24,279 bases of DNA from a virus, in IMG/VR virus record IMGVR_UViG_3300037961_001587, positions 1 to 24,279 of that record; one strand, 5' to 3'. This document shows positions 1-8,528 of this stretch, in pieces. How positions within the stretch are numbered: position 1 is the stretch's first letter; the number at the start of each line of letters is the position of its first letter. The notes beneath the pieces are model-generated. The model searched no databases and was not told the DNA's origin. It was given only the letters and a program-made list of their open reading frames with translations. The translations under genes were made by a program, and so were the position numbers.

Positions 1-3000
1 GAAACGCCAGGGTTCTCGATAACGAATCCGTCAATCTGTGCAGACTCGAATTTAGTAGTATTTTCGACCTCAATATCCACCCTGGACTCAGTAGAGACCG
101 TTGGGAAGTAATCATAGATCTGCAATGCCGCTTCTTCGGTCATTGCTTGTAGAGTTGCAATTTCGAGAGGACTGATGATGCCATCACCGTCCATATCTTC
201 AATTTCAAAGATAATTACGTCACCTTCGCGCTCAGTGACGAGTTCGTCAGATCTTTGGTTGGGTTGACGGTCAATATCGATGTCAACGTTGGCATAGGGG
301 TCTCTGAAACGAGAAACATCGAGAGGAATGTTCTCTTGGGTTGCAGATTGACTCAGGTTCCAAGTATCAACAACAGAGTTGAATTGAGAACCAACAATAT
401 AAGGGAATACAGGAAGACCAGCGTCAGATTCGTCAATAGTTACGAAATAAGCGTAAGTACCAGCAGGATAGTCAGGAGTCTTACAGAAACGACCGTTATA
501 GGGGTCTAGGTCGCCTCTCTGGAAGTCATATTCGTAATCATTGATGAAAGTACCAGCAGGATAGGTTGAAAGCAGCGGACCATCCGTTCTGGAAGGAGTT
601 GGGTTAGTATCAATGTTATATACAACCTCATCTTTCAGTTTGTAAGAAGAACGCATTCTTCTAAGACCACTGTTTTGATCAGTCGGGTCAATATAACCGT
701 AAGGACCGTAAATCGGGTTACCATCAAACGCCCAACCAATAATTGGAGAGTGTGCTTCGTTCTGACCAATCTCACGGAAGTTCTGAGTCTGAGGGTCAAG
801 AACTACGTTGTCACCAACCACATAACGGAGTTCTTTGGGGTCAGAGACGTGTGCATATTCACCACCATACTGGTTGTTGAAACCAGTGAATACATAACCA
901 CGAGCAAAGTCATATTTGGAGTTAAGTTCATATTCAAGGTTCTTGTTCCACTTGAATACAGTTGCTTCAAAGGTTGCAAGTTGACCAACTGCTTCCAATC
1001 GTACAGTTGTCATTCCTTGGGTATATCCAACACCTTTATTGGTGATTTGGACAGAAATAACCTTACCTTTGTCTTCACCAAGGGTTCCGATGACAGCAGT
1101 TGCCTGAGCACCAAATCCATCACCGTTAATGTATACAGTAGGAGCGGTAGTATAGTTTTCGCCAGAGTTAATGATAGCGATCGACACAATACGACCGTTA
1201 ATCACAATAGGTTGTGCCAGAGCACCTTCACCAGAGTTTAGTTTGATCTCAGGAGTAGAAGTATATCCAGATCCAGCAGAAGTCAGTGCAACACCAGAAA
1301 TAGGACCACGAACTTGTGCAGTAGCAAGAGCACCAGCACCGCCACCACCAGTAATAGAGATAGTAGGTTGAGAAGTATAACCAGTACCAGCATTCTCTAC
1401 CAGAATACGAGTTACACGACCATTAGTCACAACTGCCTGAGCAGTTGCACCAGAACCACCGCCACCAACGATAGAGATCAGAGGTTGAGCAGTATACCCA
1501 GAACCCTGATCGGTAACATCGATAGAGAACAGTGAACCGTTAACAGTAACGCTGGCCGCGGCACCAGTACCACCGCCACCAGAAATTTGAAGTGCAGGTT
1601 TGTTACCAGCATCATAATCGATACCATTGTTGGTGATAGCGATTGCAGTCAAAGGACCAAAGGTCACATAGTCCTTAGATTTGTAAGACCAGGCAGCAAC
1701 ACCGTTTACCCAAGAACCAACGGGGTTATTAGGTTGAATAGTAGTTCTAGTAGAAACCGTAGATACAGTTCTAGGGAATCTAAGCAGTTTACGCTGGTTA
1801 CCAGGAATTAGAGCAGAACCTTGGAAAGGACCGATCTTATAGTTGGGTAGACCAGAGGCAGCAACGTAAACGTAGTTATTATTGAAGAAACTATTCTGAA
1901 TGTTTGAAGTGAACAGAGATACTACTTCGTTAATAGAGTTAACAGTAGACTTACCTCTATTCAGGTCAACAGACAAGAGAATGTTACCCTGAGGAGTGAT
2001 CTGAGTCGGTACAGGGATAGCATAAGTGAAGGTAAAGTCGTCAAGACGAGAAGTTACTTCATAAGTTCCGTTATAGACAGCAGGGTTTGCACCATAAATG
2101 GTAACCTTGTCTTCTACAAGCAATCCGTGCGGGTTATCACAAACGACGGTAGCAGTTTGGTTATTCGATCCCCCAGGAGTAATGCTTGTAACCTTGATGA
2201 GTTTCTTAACGTTATACAACCAGGATTGAAGGCGTTCATCAGTGTCAGTGCCACCCAAAGCAGCCACATTAAGCTTATCGCCTGGTAGATAGTAAGAACC
2301 AGTGTCTTCAAGAACGGTAGTACCTGCTTCTGCAATACCAAGAACACGAAGTTTGACTTCGTTGCTCTGTCCTTTGTTAACCCAGACAAAAATGTCTGAG
2401 TGAATCGTCGTGCCAGGGTCCCAGTCCTCAACTACACCGTTTTTAGAACGAGTACACTCAATAAACTGGTTCAGTGACTTTTCTTTGTACTGAACAACCT
2501 CTTGATCATCAATAATGATCGTACCGTTCTTCTCTGGCCACCCAATAGTTGAGTCAACGGTAATTATGTTACCATCGGTGGTCAAAGGTTCAACAAGAGT
2601 CGTTTTATAAGGAATCTTGAAGGTTCCACTCAGAGTTTCCTCTGAAATTGCCAATTCGTAAATTACGTCAGTGCCCTCAATGATCGAAATCACGTTTTCG
2701 ATCAAAACAGAGGCATCTTTGATATTTTGGTCAACAGGATCCTCAATTTGGATCAACTGTGCGTTCGGTAGATCAGCAGGGTCACCAGAAATCAGTTGAG
2801 CACGAAGAATCGTGTCAACAACCCAGGATGCTGCCGAAGGAGTGACCAGTTCGTCTCTTGGGTAGTAAACATCAACTTCCTCACCGAACAAAATCTTGAA
2901 TAGGTACTGTGCAGCAGTTTTCGTACCCTTCGAGATGTAGAAATCCTTGATCGTCTTGATAACTTGCACAGGATTGACCCGTGCATAGTCAATGTTGATC

Positions 3001-5063
3001 GTAGGCATGTATTGATCACGGAATTTATCAAATACACGTCTAATAATCTGAGCGTCCAAGTTATGAACAACAGATCCAACAGTATGGTTGGTTTGTGCAA
3101 GTTGATCTTCCTTAGCGTAGACCTGATTGCCAAAATTATCAAATTGGACAACATCAGATACACCACGAGCACAACCACGCAGTGAAGAAGGTTCATAATT
3201 TTCACCAGAAGACCTAATAAGGCAACCAGTTACCTCACCGAATCCAACATCGCAAGATGCTTGTGCAGCAAGTGGTTCAGCGATGTAAACCTTAGGAGGA
3301 TTCTCAGTAGAATACCCGTCACCGAAGTTGGTGATGTTAATATCAGTAATTTCACCGTTAAAGATGGTTGCTGCTGCCATTGCACCAGTACCGCCAATAG
3401 ATTCACCCAGAGGACCCTTACGATCGTCTACAATGTATACAGAAGGAGCATCGGTATAACCAGAACCACCTGTCAGCAGGTTGATATTGGTAACACTACC
3501 GTTTGCAACAGTAACATCAAGAACCTGAGCACCAACAGGTTGTACAACTCTTGCTCTTGGTGCTGTCTGGTAACCACGACCTCTATTAGTGATAGTTACA
3601 GACACAACTTGCCCGTCAGGAGACACAGAGCAAGTTGCTTCGGCGTCAATACCGTCTTCGGGGGCAGGATCAATGTAGATAGTAGGAGGATTACTATAAC
3701 CAAGACCAAACTTAGTTACAGTGATAGATCCATCAACCAGACGACCCTCAGAATCGATTGTAGGGTCACTACACTCAGCACCACCAGGGTTGATAAAGGT
3801 AATTGCAGGAATAAAGTCGTAACCAGAACCAGAGTTGGTGATCTCGATACCAGAGACTTGTCCTGTTGTATCATCAACAGTAATTTCAGCAGCAGCACGA
3901 GAACCATTGATCAGATCGCTAGGTTCAGTGATACGAACAACAGGAGGGTTGTATGAAGTGTAACCCTGACCACCGTTGATCAGTTTAACGTTCTTAATAC
4001 CGTTGACCAAAGACCTGGCCGCGGCACCAGTTCCCTTTCCAGTAGAAGAGAAGATGGATACCTTGGGTGCAAAGTTCAGTCTATAACCACTACCACCATT
4101 CTTGATAGTAATTGCGTCAATTTCACCATTAGAACCAACACGGGTCACTGCCTCAGCGCCAATTCCAACCGAAGGAGACACATATTCGATCGAACGGATA
4201 TGGAATGAGTCTTGTCCAGAGATGTTAACAAAGAACTTGATTCTAGTGTTGTTATCAGTCAACACATAATCATCGAATGGGCGTTGCAGCACACCATTAC
4301 GATTGATAATCAGACCAATCTCAGCAATAGGAGCATATGGGAGATTATCATATTGAACCACCATGGAATCTCCACCAATGAGACTCTCGATAGGAGGATA
4401 AACCAGTTCTTTAATTACAGAATCAGCAAAACCGATGTAGTAAAGAATCTGAGTCAGTTCTACTTGATCATTACCAGTTCTAGCACGGGGTGCAGTGGTA
4501 AATACAATCTGAGAACCCGTAATAGTGTAATCAACCTCAGGAATCAACAGATCACCATATACAGTAACTGCAAGGTGTGCTGCTGAGACAGGTGAGACAG
4601 GGGTGCCAAGGAATTTTAGATCGAAGGTAGTTCTAGTACCATCAAAGTCAGTCCAAGGAGATTCTAGTGCTTGTCTCTTTTTATTAAATTCTTGTAGAGA
4701 GATACCTGGGGTCAGGATTACGTCAGGACCACGAACAGTCTGAGCATAATAGATAACCTCATTATCAATCATTACAGATCCATCCTGAGGGATGAATCCA
4801 TCAATCTGTTCTACTTCAATCGTACTAACAACGGCATCAACATCCTTGATCACCGTCGTGCTAGAAGTCAGCAGTTTGGGATCGTAGGCATCAAGATCAA
4901 GATACCTAAGCAAATTGTTCAGGATGTTATAAGAACGTCCTGTCTTCTCTTGTGACTTGTAATATTCAAAGAGAAATTGTACGAACTGCTGATCTTCTTC
5001 CCGAATAAATTCAGGGAGTTGGTCAGCAACTCTGTCCGAGATGTTAATTCTGTCTGCAAACAT
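1..5063 (-). CDS. Giant baseplate-region structural protein, GxGY repeats and YHYH-type segment (partial, gp7 position)
   Basis: The frame is open from an ATG at 5063 to the window edge, giving at least 1687 residues; the C-terminus lies outside. The N-terminus (LPEFIREEDQQFVQFLFEYY, about residues 16-35) resembles the start of large baseplate proteins of cyanomyoviruses. Seven GxGY-type beta repeats occupy about residues 310-590 and six more about 1140-1350, with spacing of roughly 30-60 residues. Between them, near residues 669-755, is a segment with the core KDFYISKGTKTAAQYLFKIL, also familiar from this class. Around 1437-1460 the segment SPIIGWAFDGNPIYGPYGY matches YHYH-type domains. An EF-hand-like loop lies at 1623-1634. 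It starts 5 nt after gp6. In T4, gp7 follows gp6, so I infer a wedge or peripheral baseplate role by position; I see no direct similarity to T4 gp7. Confidence 0.88.
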   Translation of the reverse strand, partial: MFADRINISDRVADQLPEFIREEDQQFVQFLFEYYKSQEKTGRSYNILNNLLRYLDLDAYDPKLLTSSTTVIKDVDAVVSTIEVEQIDGFIPQDGSVMIDNEVIYYAQTVRGPDVILTPGISLQEFNKKRQALESPWTDFDGTRTTFDLKFLGTPVSPVSAAHLAVTVYGDLLIPEVDYTITGSQIVFTTAPRARTGNDQVELTQILYYIGFADSVIKELVYPPIESLIGGDSMVVQYDNLPYAPIAEIGLIINRNGVLQRPFDDYVLTDNNTRIKFFVNISGQDSFHIRSIEYVSPSVGIGAEAVTRVGSNGEIDAITIKNGGSGYRLNFAPKVSIFSSTGKGTGAAARSLVNGIKNVKLINGGQGYTSYNPPVVRITEPSDLINGSRAAAEITVDDTTGQVSGIEITNSGSGYDFIPAITFINPGGAECSDPTIDSEGRLVDGSITVTKFGLGYSNPPTIYIDPAPEDGIDAEATCSVSPDGQVVSVTITNRGRGYQTAPRARVVQPVGAQVLDVTVANGSVTNINLLTGGSGYTDAPSVYIVDDRKGPLGESIGGTGAMAAATIFNGEITDINITNFGDGYSTENPPKVYIAEPLAAQASCDVGFGEVTGCLIRSSGENYEPSSLRGCARGVSDVVQFDNFGNQVYAKEDQLAQTNHTVGSVVHNLDAQIIRRVFDKFRDQYMPTINIDYARVNPVQVIKTIKDFYISKGTKTAAQYLFKILFGEEVDVYYPRDELVTPSAASWVVDTILRAQLISGDPADLPNAQLIQIEDPVDQNIKDASVLIENVISIIEGTDVIYELAISEETLSGTFKIPYKTTLVEPLTTDGNIITVDSTIGWPEKNGTIIIDDQEVVQYKEKSLNQFIECTRSKNGVVEDWDPGTTIHSDIFVWVNKGQSNEVKLRVLGIAEAGTTVLEDTGSYYLPGDKLNVAALGGTDTDERLQSWLYNVKKLIKVTSITPGGSNNQTATVVCDNPHGLLVEDKVTIYGANPAVYNGTYEVTSRLDDFTFTYAIPVPTQITPQGNILLSVDLNRGKSTVNSINEVVSLFTSNIQNSFFNNNYVYVAASGLPNYKIGPFQGSALIPGNQRKLLRFPRTVSTVSTRTTIQPNNPVGSWVNGVAAWSYKSKDYVTFGPLTAIAITNNGIDYDAGNKPALQISGGGGTGAAASVTVNGSLFSIDVTDQGSGYTAQPLISIVGGGGSGATAQAVVTNGRVTRILVENAGTGYTSQPTISITGGGGAGALATAQVRGPISGVALTSAGSGYTSTPEIKLNSGEGALAQPIVINGRIVSIAIINSGENYTTAPTVYINGDGFGAQATAVIGTLGEDKGKVISVQITNKGVGYTQGMTTVRLEAVGQLATFEATVFKWNKNLEYELNSKYDFARGYVFTGFNNQYGGEYAHVSDPKELRYVVGDNVVLDPQTQNFREIGQNEAHSPIIGWAFDGNPIYGPYGYIDPTDQNSGLRRMRSSYKLKDEVVYNIDTNPTPSRTDGPLLSTYPAGTFINDYEYDFQRGDLDPYNGRFCKTPDYPAGTYAYFVTIDESDAGLPVFPYIVGSQFNSVVDTWNLSQSATQENIPLDVSRFRDPYANVDIDIDRQPNQRSDELVTEREGDVIIFEIEDMDGDGIISPLEIATLQAMTEEAALQIYDYFPTVSTESRVDIEVENTTKFESAQIDGFVIENPGV
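1552..1568. repeat. 17-bp direct repeat, copy 1
   Basis: The 17-mer CTGGCCGCGGCACCAGT occurs here and again at 4015-4031 on the same strand. Both copies encode the same Thr-Gly-Ala-Ala-Ala turn of the GxGY repeat blocks. They mark exact nucleotide identity between the two blocks of the giant baseplate protein, consistent with domain duplication or recent exchange between the blocks. Confidence 0.75.
4015..4031. repeat. 17-bp direct repeat, copy 2
   Basis: Second copy of the 17-mer found at 1552-1568, lying in the N-terminal GxGY repeat block of the giant baseplate protein. The flanking sequence diverges quickly on both sides. Confidence 0.75.
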
Positions 5064-5068
5064 TTATC

Positions 5069-7231
5069 TTAGAAACAGGAGTCGATGTCGGGATACTCGA
5101 AAGCATCAATCGGGTAGTTAATCGTATTTATGTTGCCCCCACCATAGTTCCAACCAGCAAAGTTGAAGGGGTCAAAGTTAGGAATGTCACTGGGGTTAGT
5201 GACAAAATCAATCGGGTAAACTTCGGGGTTGAAGATGGTTGGGTCAACACCTGGCGGGATGGTAAGACCGTTACCATCAGGGAGAACCACAACGGGAACT
5301 CTCGTGTTGCCATCAGGGGTATCAGCAATATTTAGGGGTCCGACACAGACCTTTCCTGTATCATAATCTACCGTTCCAACAGACTGATTCAAGACAACTT
5401 CTTTTTCATTTCTATTAGTTACCATGATCAATCCGCCATTACCATCGTCTCTGATGTTAACGGGGACAAGTGTTGAAGTTGTGATTTCATCTGAACTGAA
5501 AATCGCCTCTTCCAGAGCAGATGCAAAACCTGCCTGCTCGCCAGCAGTTTGTACCAACGAACCTGCCGCTTCACCAGCAGCAATCTGGTCTGCTACATCT
5601 TCGGTATAACCAGTTGCATAGAACGAACCAGTTTTAACGGAAGAAAACTTAGGATTACAGTTGCCACCACTACCATCACCACCGTCGCCGCCAGTTCCAT
5701 CACCATCTCCATTGCCGCCAGGTCCACCGTAGTCGCCTGGGTCAACAATAGGATTATTAAAGTCAAGACACTGAGTAAAGATATTACCAAACGTGAATTG
5801 GTCAAGGTTTTGACCAATAGTCATCTGACTGGTAGTACCAGCAATAGCATTATCAGAAGAGTCAATCACAGCATTGAATTTGGACATTTCAAGACGACCA
5901 CCGAAGCGATCATCTCTATTCTGTGAGTTAAACTTATCAATAGATTTAAGAATCTCAGATGCCAACTCGTTTGAAGATCTGGATGTCTTGTTTCCGTCGT
6001 AGGAAGGGTAAACCTTCGGAGACAGATAGTAAATTCTTGGGTCAACAACGATCGGTTGGATCGATGCCATAGAATAATCAAGCAGTTGGTTTTGAATACG
6101 TTTCTTAGTCGTAGTGTTGAGGTTCACACCAGACTTAGAACGAACTGCGATGAATACCTTGCCATATTCAGGAGGTGATAGTTTCTCACCACCATAAGCA
6201 GTAACTGCTGCTGCCTGAGGGAAGATATCCTTTACAATGTGAGCATAGTCGTTTTCTGTAACTGCTCTGTTTTGGGTCGAGAACGCCCTTGGAGCACGAA
6301 ACTTGACTGATAGGGCAGATTCCCTGTCTTCGCCTGCCTGAGACCCGTCTATGGTCGCCAGAGACATCGATGAGGGCAGAATAGGACGACCAGTGTTATC
6401 AATAGCACGTCCAATGAAATTAAACTTGGTTGCGCCGTTAGCACTAGGTCCGTCAGTGGCAATATAGGTCAGTACAATAAATTCATTATCAATCAACTTA
6501 CGTCCAAGAACACCATCACCGAAAACAACCTTATATCTAATGTCTTCGGTCTCTTCTAAGAAATAAACACGAGAAGTAGAGTCAAGTGCAGTAACGTTTC
6601 TAGAAAGAGAGTATTCGTCAATCTCAGCAGACTGTTCATTTGGTTTTACTGCTACAACTAGCAGTTCAGTATCAACACCGTCAGCAGGAATCACATATTC
6701 TTGCTTCTTAGTATCATCAACGGTGTAATTAAAGGTGAGTAGGTTGCCCTGATAGATCACCAGTTTCTCAAAACTTGCAATACCAGTATTCTGGTCCACC
6801 GCTACCTGGGTGTCCTTCATAATGGCATAGGTATATGCTTCACCGTCCACCTGAGAGATGAATACATCACCTGCTTTGATAGTAACTGAGTCAGGGTAGG
6901 CAGAACCACCAGGAAGCAGTTGAGTCTGTGCAGAGACGCGCACACACGCCTTAGACGCCTTAATAGAACGAGGCGTATAGTTGATCTGTTTGGCAATGCG
7001 AACAATGTTGTCTCTAACAGTCGCACTTTCCAGGAATGCTTCGTTCATCGACATGTTCGCCAAGAACGCAGCGTAGTGCGTATTGTAAGCAAGGATGTCG
7101 ATCAAGTAAGAGGCAGTCGATCCCTCAAAATCATAATCCGTAAATTCAGGACGAGTCCTGAGATAGGATTTGATCGATTCCTTAATCTCAAAAAAGTCAA
7201 GAGACGTTAGTTCTGAGGGTGTTGCTGGCAT
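5069..7231 (-). CDS. gp6: Baseplate wedge protein gp6 (baseplate J-like)
   Basis: This 720-residue protein is the T4 gp6 type of baseplate wedge protein, whose dimers form the inner ring of the contractile baseplate around the hub. The N-terminus (LDFFEIKESIKSYLRTRPEF, residues 11-30, then a DYDFEGSTASYLIDILAYNT segment) is characteristic of cyanophage gp6. The order gp25-gp6-large wedge protein agrees with a baseplate module. Its stop is 5 nt before the next gene and its ATG is 1 nt after the gp25 stop, so it is probably cotranscribed. T4 gp6 is 660 residues; here a Gly/Asp-rich linker at about residues 498-524 separates the gp6 core from a roughly 195-residue C-terminal extension. GAGAG lies upstream of the ATG as a possible ribosome binding site. 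Confidence 0.93.
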   Translation of the reverse strand: MPATPSELTSLDFFEIKESIKSYLRTRPEFTDYDFEGSTASYLIDILAYNTHYAAFLANMSMNEAFLESATVRDNIVRIAKQINYTPRSIKASKACVRVSAQTQLLPGGSAYPDSVTIKAGDVFISQVDGEAYTYAIMKDTQVAVDQNTGIASFEKLVIYQGNLLTFNYTVDDTKKQEYVIPADGVDTELLVVAVKPNEQSAEIDEYSLSRNVTALDSTSRVYFLEETEDIRYKVVFGDGVLGRKLIDNEFIVLTYIATDGPSANGATKFNFIGRAIDNTGRPILPSSMSLATIDGSQAGEDRESALSVKFRAPRAFSTQNRAVTENDYAHIVKDIFPQAAAVTAYGGEKLSPPEYGKVFIAVRSKSGVNLNTTTKKRIQNQLLDYSMASIQPIVVDPRIYYLSPKVYPSYDGNKTSRSSNELASEILKSIDKFNSQNRDDRFGGRLEMSKFNAVIDSSDNAIAGTTSQMTIGQNLDQFTFGNIFTQCLDFNNPIVDPGDYGGPGGNGDGDGTGGDGGDGSGGNCNPKFSSVKTGSFYATGYTEDVADQIAAGEAAGSLVQTAGEQAGFASALEEAIFSSDEITTSTLVPVNIRDDGNGGLIMVTNRNEKEVVLNQSVGTVDYDTGKVCVGPLNIADTPDGNTRVPVVVLPDGNGLTIPPGVDPTIFNPEVYPIDFVTNPSDIPNFDPFNFAGWNYGGGNINTINYPIDAFEYPDIDSCF
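5125..5131 (-). promoter_or_regulatory. Candidate internal T4-type late promoter box
   Basis: On the minus strand this reads CATAAATACG, containing the ATAAATA core of T4-type late promoters. It lies in the last codons of gp6, about 60 nt upstream of the giant baseplate gene start, a sensible place for an extra late start. It could be chance, since it is inside coding sequence. Confidence 0.38.
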
Positions 7232-7232
7232 C

Positions 7233-7646
7233 TTACGTTCTCTCTAAGAGGAATTCAACAGTTTGAGTTTGCGGTTGACCAACGATTGCATATTCAATCG
7301 CTACGTCAATACTGTAATCATCGTCAGAGAGATTCACGTCAATGTTTTCGACCTCAACACGAGGTTCTAAACGTTGTATAGTATTACTTATCTCATCTCG
7401 CAGATCTTCTGCTGAGAAAACGTCAAAGGGTTCAAATAACAACCCTTTGACTCTTGAACCAATATCAGGTTGATAGGGGCGTTCACCAAAAGCAGTCAAT
7501 ATCAGGTTTCTGATCGATTGCTTGATAGCATTTTCATTTTTCACCGTCGAGAAGTCTTCGGTATTAGGGTTTGCTTCAAATGAAACCGCTAAGTCCTTAA
7601 AACCTCGGGAGAAAAACTTTTCTGATCGAAACCTGTACGACGGCAT
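7233..7646 (-). CDS. gp25: Baseplate wedge protein gp25 (GPW/gp25 family)
   Basis: This 137-residue protein matches the gp25 wedge family in length (T4 gp25 is 132) and in its landmarks: an N-terminal basic arm, the GERPYQPDIGSRV stretch at about 54-66, LLFEPFD at about 69-75, and the EPRV motif at 94-97 that follows the amphipathic helix. gp25 sits in the core of the wedge next to gp6 and gp53 and contacts the first sheath ring. The stop codon is separated from the gp6 ATG by one base, so the two are translated from one mRNA. The ATG at 7646 follows the upstream small gene by 8 nt. Confidence 0.93.
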   Translation of the reverse strand: MPSYRFRSEKFFSRGFKDLAVSFEANPNTEDFSTVKNENAIKQSIRNLILTAFGERPYQPDIGSRVKGLLFEPFDVFSAEDLRDEISNTIQRLEPRVEVENIDVNLSDDDYSIDVAIEYAIVGQPQTQTVEFLLERT

Positions 7647-7654
7647 TGACTTAT

Positions 7655-7885
7655 TTAGTCGTTATCAGGATTATTTAGCAACTCAACGGGAGGGTTGTAT
7701 TTTAGAAACTCCCAGAATGTCATTTTCATCTCTTTTTGGGTCATGCCGCAATGTTTAGCGGCATTTGGGAGATTCATTGTGGCATGGAAGAGTGCTTCGT
7801 TCGCTTGTTGGACAAGTTCGGGTGTAGTTTTAACGGCCTTGTCCACGATAACGTTTTTTCGCTTGGTTTGATGATGTCGCGGCAT
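7655..7885 (-). CDS. Small conserved-looking protein before gp25, start uncertain
   Basis: This frame encodes up to 76 residues. The second half (AAKHCGMTQKEMKMTFWEFL, about residues 41-60) has a helical pattern resembling a small helix-turn-helix, but I cannot assign a function. The first 18 codons overlap the end of the 48-residue basic gene upstream in another frame. A start inside the overlap is possible, for example GTG at 7846 (residue 14). No good Shine-Dalgarno sequence decides between them. It lies between the PAAR-like protein and gp25, so it is probably late-expressed with the baseplate genes. Confidence 0.7.
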   Translation of the reverse strand: MPRHHQTKRKNVIVDKAVKTTPELVQQANEALFHATMNLPNAAKHCGMTQKEMKMTFWEFLKYNPPVELLNNPDND

Positions 7886-7976
7886 ATTTGGTGTGCTGTC
7901 CTCGCCCTTGGCGCGTCTTTTTGGGTTTTGATTCGATGTGACTGCTGTTCAGTCCAGTTTTTGCTCGGGTTGCCAT
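7830..7976 (-). CDS. Small basic protein, 48 residues
   Basis: An ATG at 7976 opens a 48-residue frame ending in TAA at 7830-7832. The protein is very basic and polar, with the segment SKPKKTRQGRGQHTKY (16-31) and a C-terminus reading KKRYRGQGR. It contains no hydrophobic core, so it probably binds nucleic acid or a partner in extended form. I recall similar short basic proteins in T4-like cyanophages, but none with a known role. It starts 18 nt after the PAAR-like gene, and its last 56 nt overlap the next gene in a different frame. It could be a virion-packaged or RNA-binding peptide; this is inference. Confidence 0.72.
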   Translation of the reverse strand: MATRAKTGLNSSHIESKPKKTRQGRGQHTKYAATSSNQAKKRYRGQGR

Positions 7977-7994
7977 GTCTTAATTAAAACGACT

Positions 7995-8528
7995 CTATGA
8001 TGATAGCACAGTTGGACTGCCATATGCAACCACTGAGGAACATGGATAGGACCAGAAGCGGAATCCAATGCCCAGTGGGTCTAGAACACGTCCAATAGGC
8101 AGTTTAGTTACAAATACAGTCAAACTGGTTGCCATGAGGAATCTGATATGACCTGTGCCTGCCATATCTTCAATAGTAAGAGCACTACAATAGATGGGAG
8201 TGAAAATAGGACACAACGCTTTGCCACATGGGCACATGTAGATGACGATATTGGTACAAGGTGAGATATGTTGAACAAAAACATCACCTAATGTCATCGT
8301 AGGTAACCCATTGGTCAGCACAAGTGCTTTAAGGGGGTTCAGGGCGGTGTAGGGGATCAATGGTTGAGGTGGCCACCAGCATGTCCACTCTTTGATCTTA
8401 ATTGAATATGGTACAGGTGGAGTACCACATGCCTGAACAGAGTGAACTGTACCAGGAATGCAGATACCATGCCCTGAGCAGGGCAAACCTGTGATTGGTG
8501 CTACTGGTAGTAAGAGTCCGTATGCCAT
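7995..8528 (-). CDS. PAAR-like baseplate spike-tip protein
   Basis: This is a 177-residue, Pro/Gly/Cys/His-rich protein. It shows the repeated pattern of PAAR proteins: a GHGxCxPG start (about 19-26), a VLTNGLPTMTLGD stretch (about 70-82), and a terminal GSPTVL at 170-175. PAAR proteins form the zinc-bound sharp tip on the central spike of contractile tails; T4 gp5.4 is the phage example and is encoded next to gp6, in agreement with this position. It is longer than the usual ~90-residue PAAR domain, with an inserted or distorted middle part containing several Cys residues. Its ATG overlaps the stop of the preceding 1390-residue gene (TAATG), implying coupled translation. The PAAR call rests on pattern only. 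Confidence 0.72.
   Translation of the reverse strand: MAYGLLLPVAPITGLPCSGHGICIPGTVHSVQACGTPPVPYSIKIKEWTCWWPPQPLIPYTALNPLKALVLTNGLPTMTLGDVFVQHISPCTNIVIYMCPCGKALCPIFTPIYCSALTIEDMAGTGHIRFLMATSLTVFVTKLPIGRVLDPLGIGFRFWSYPCSSVVAYGSPTVLSS

Noticed and set aside
675-1241. Plus-strand open frame (188 residues)
   Set aside because: Antisense shadow of the same baseplate gene, with no protein-like pattern.
1020-1650. CRISPR-like or satellite repeat array
   Set aside because: The repeated CACCAG/ACCGCCACC pattern is coding for GxGY units with variable spacing and no spacers.
3261-3956. Long plus-strand open frame (231 residues)
   Set aside because: It lies antisense to the GxGY repeats of the giant baseplate gene and its Ser/Thr/Arg/Asn-rich composition is what the complement of those repeats yields. 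No motif or start signal.
7648-7677. TAAATAA boxes just upstream of gp25 as late promoters
   Set aside because: They read CTAAATAAG and CTAAATAAT, not ATAAATA, and lie across the end of the upstream small gene.
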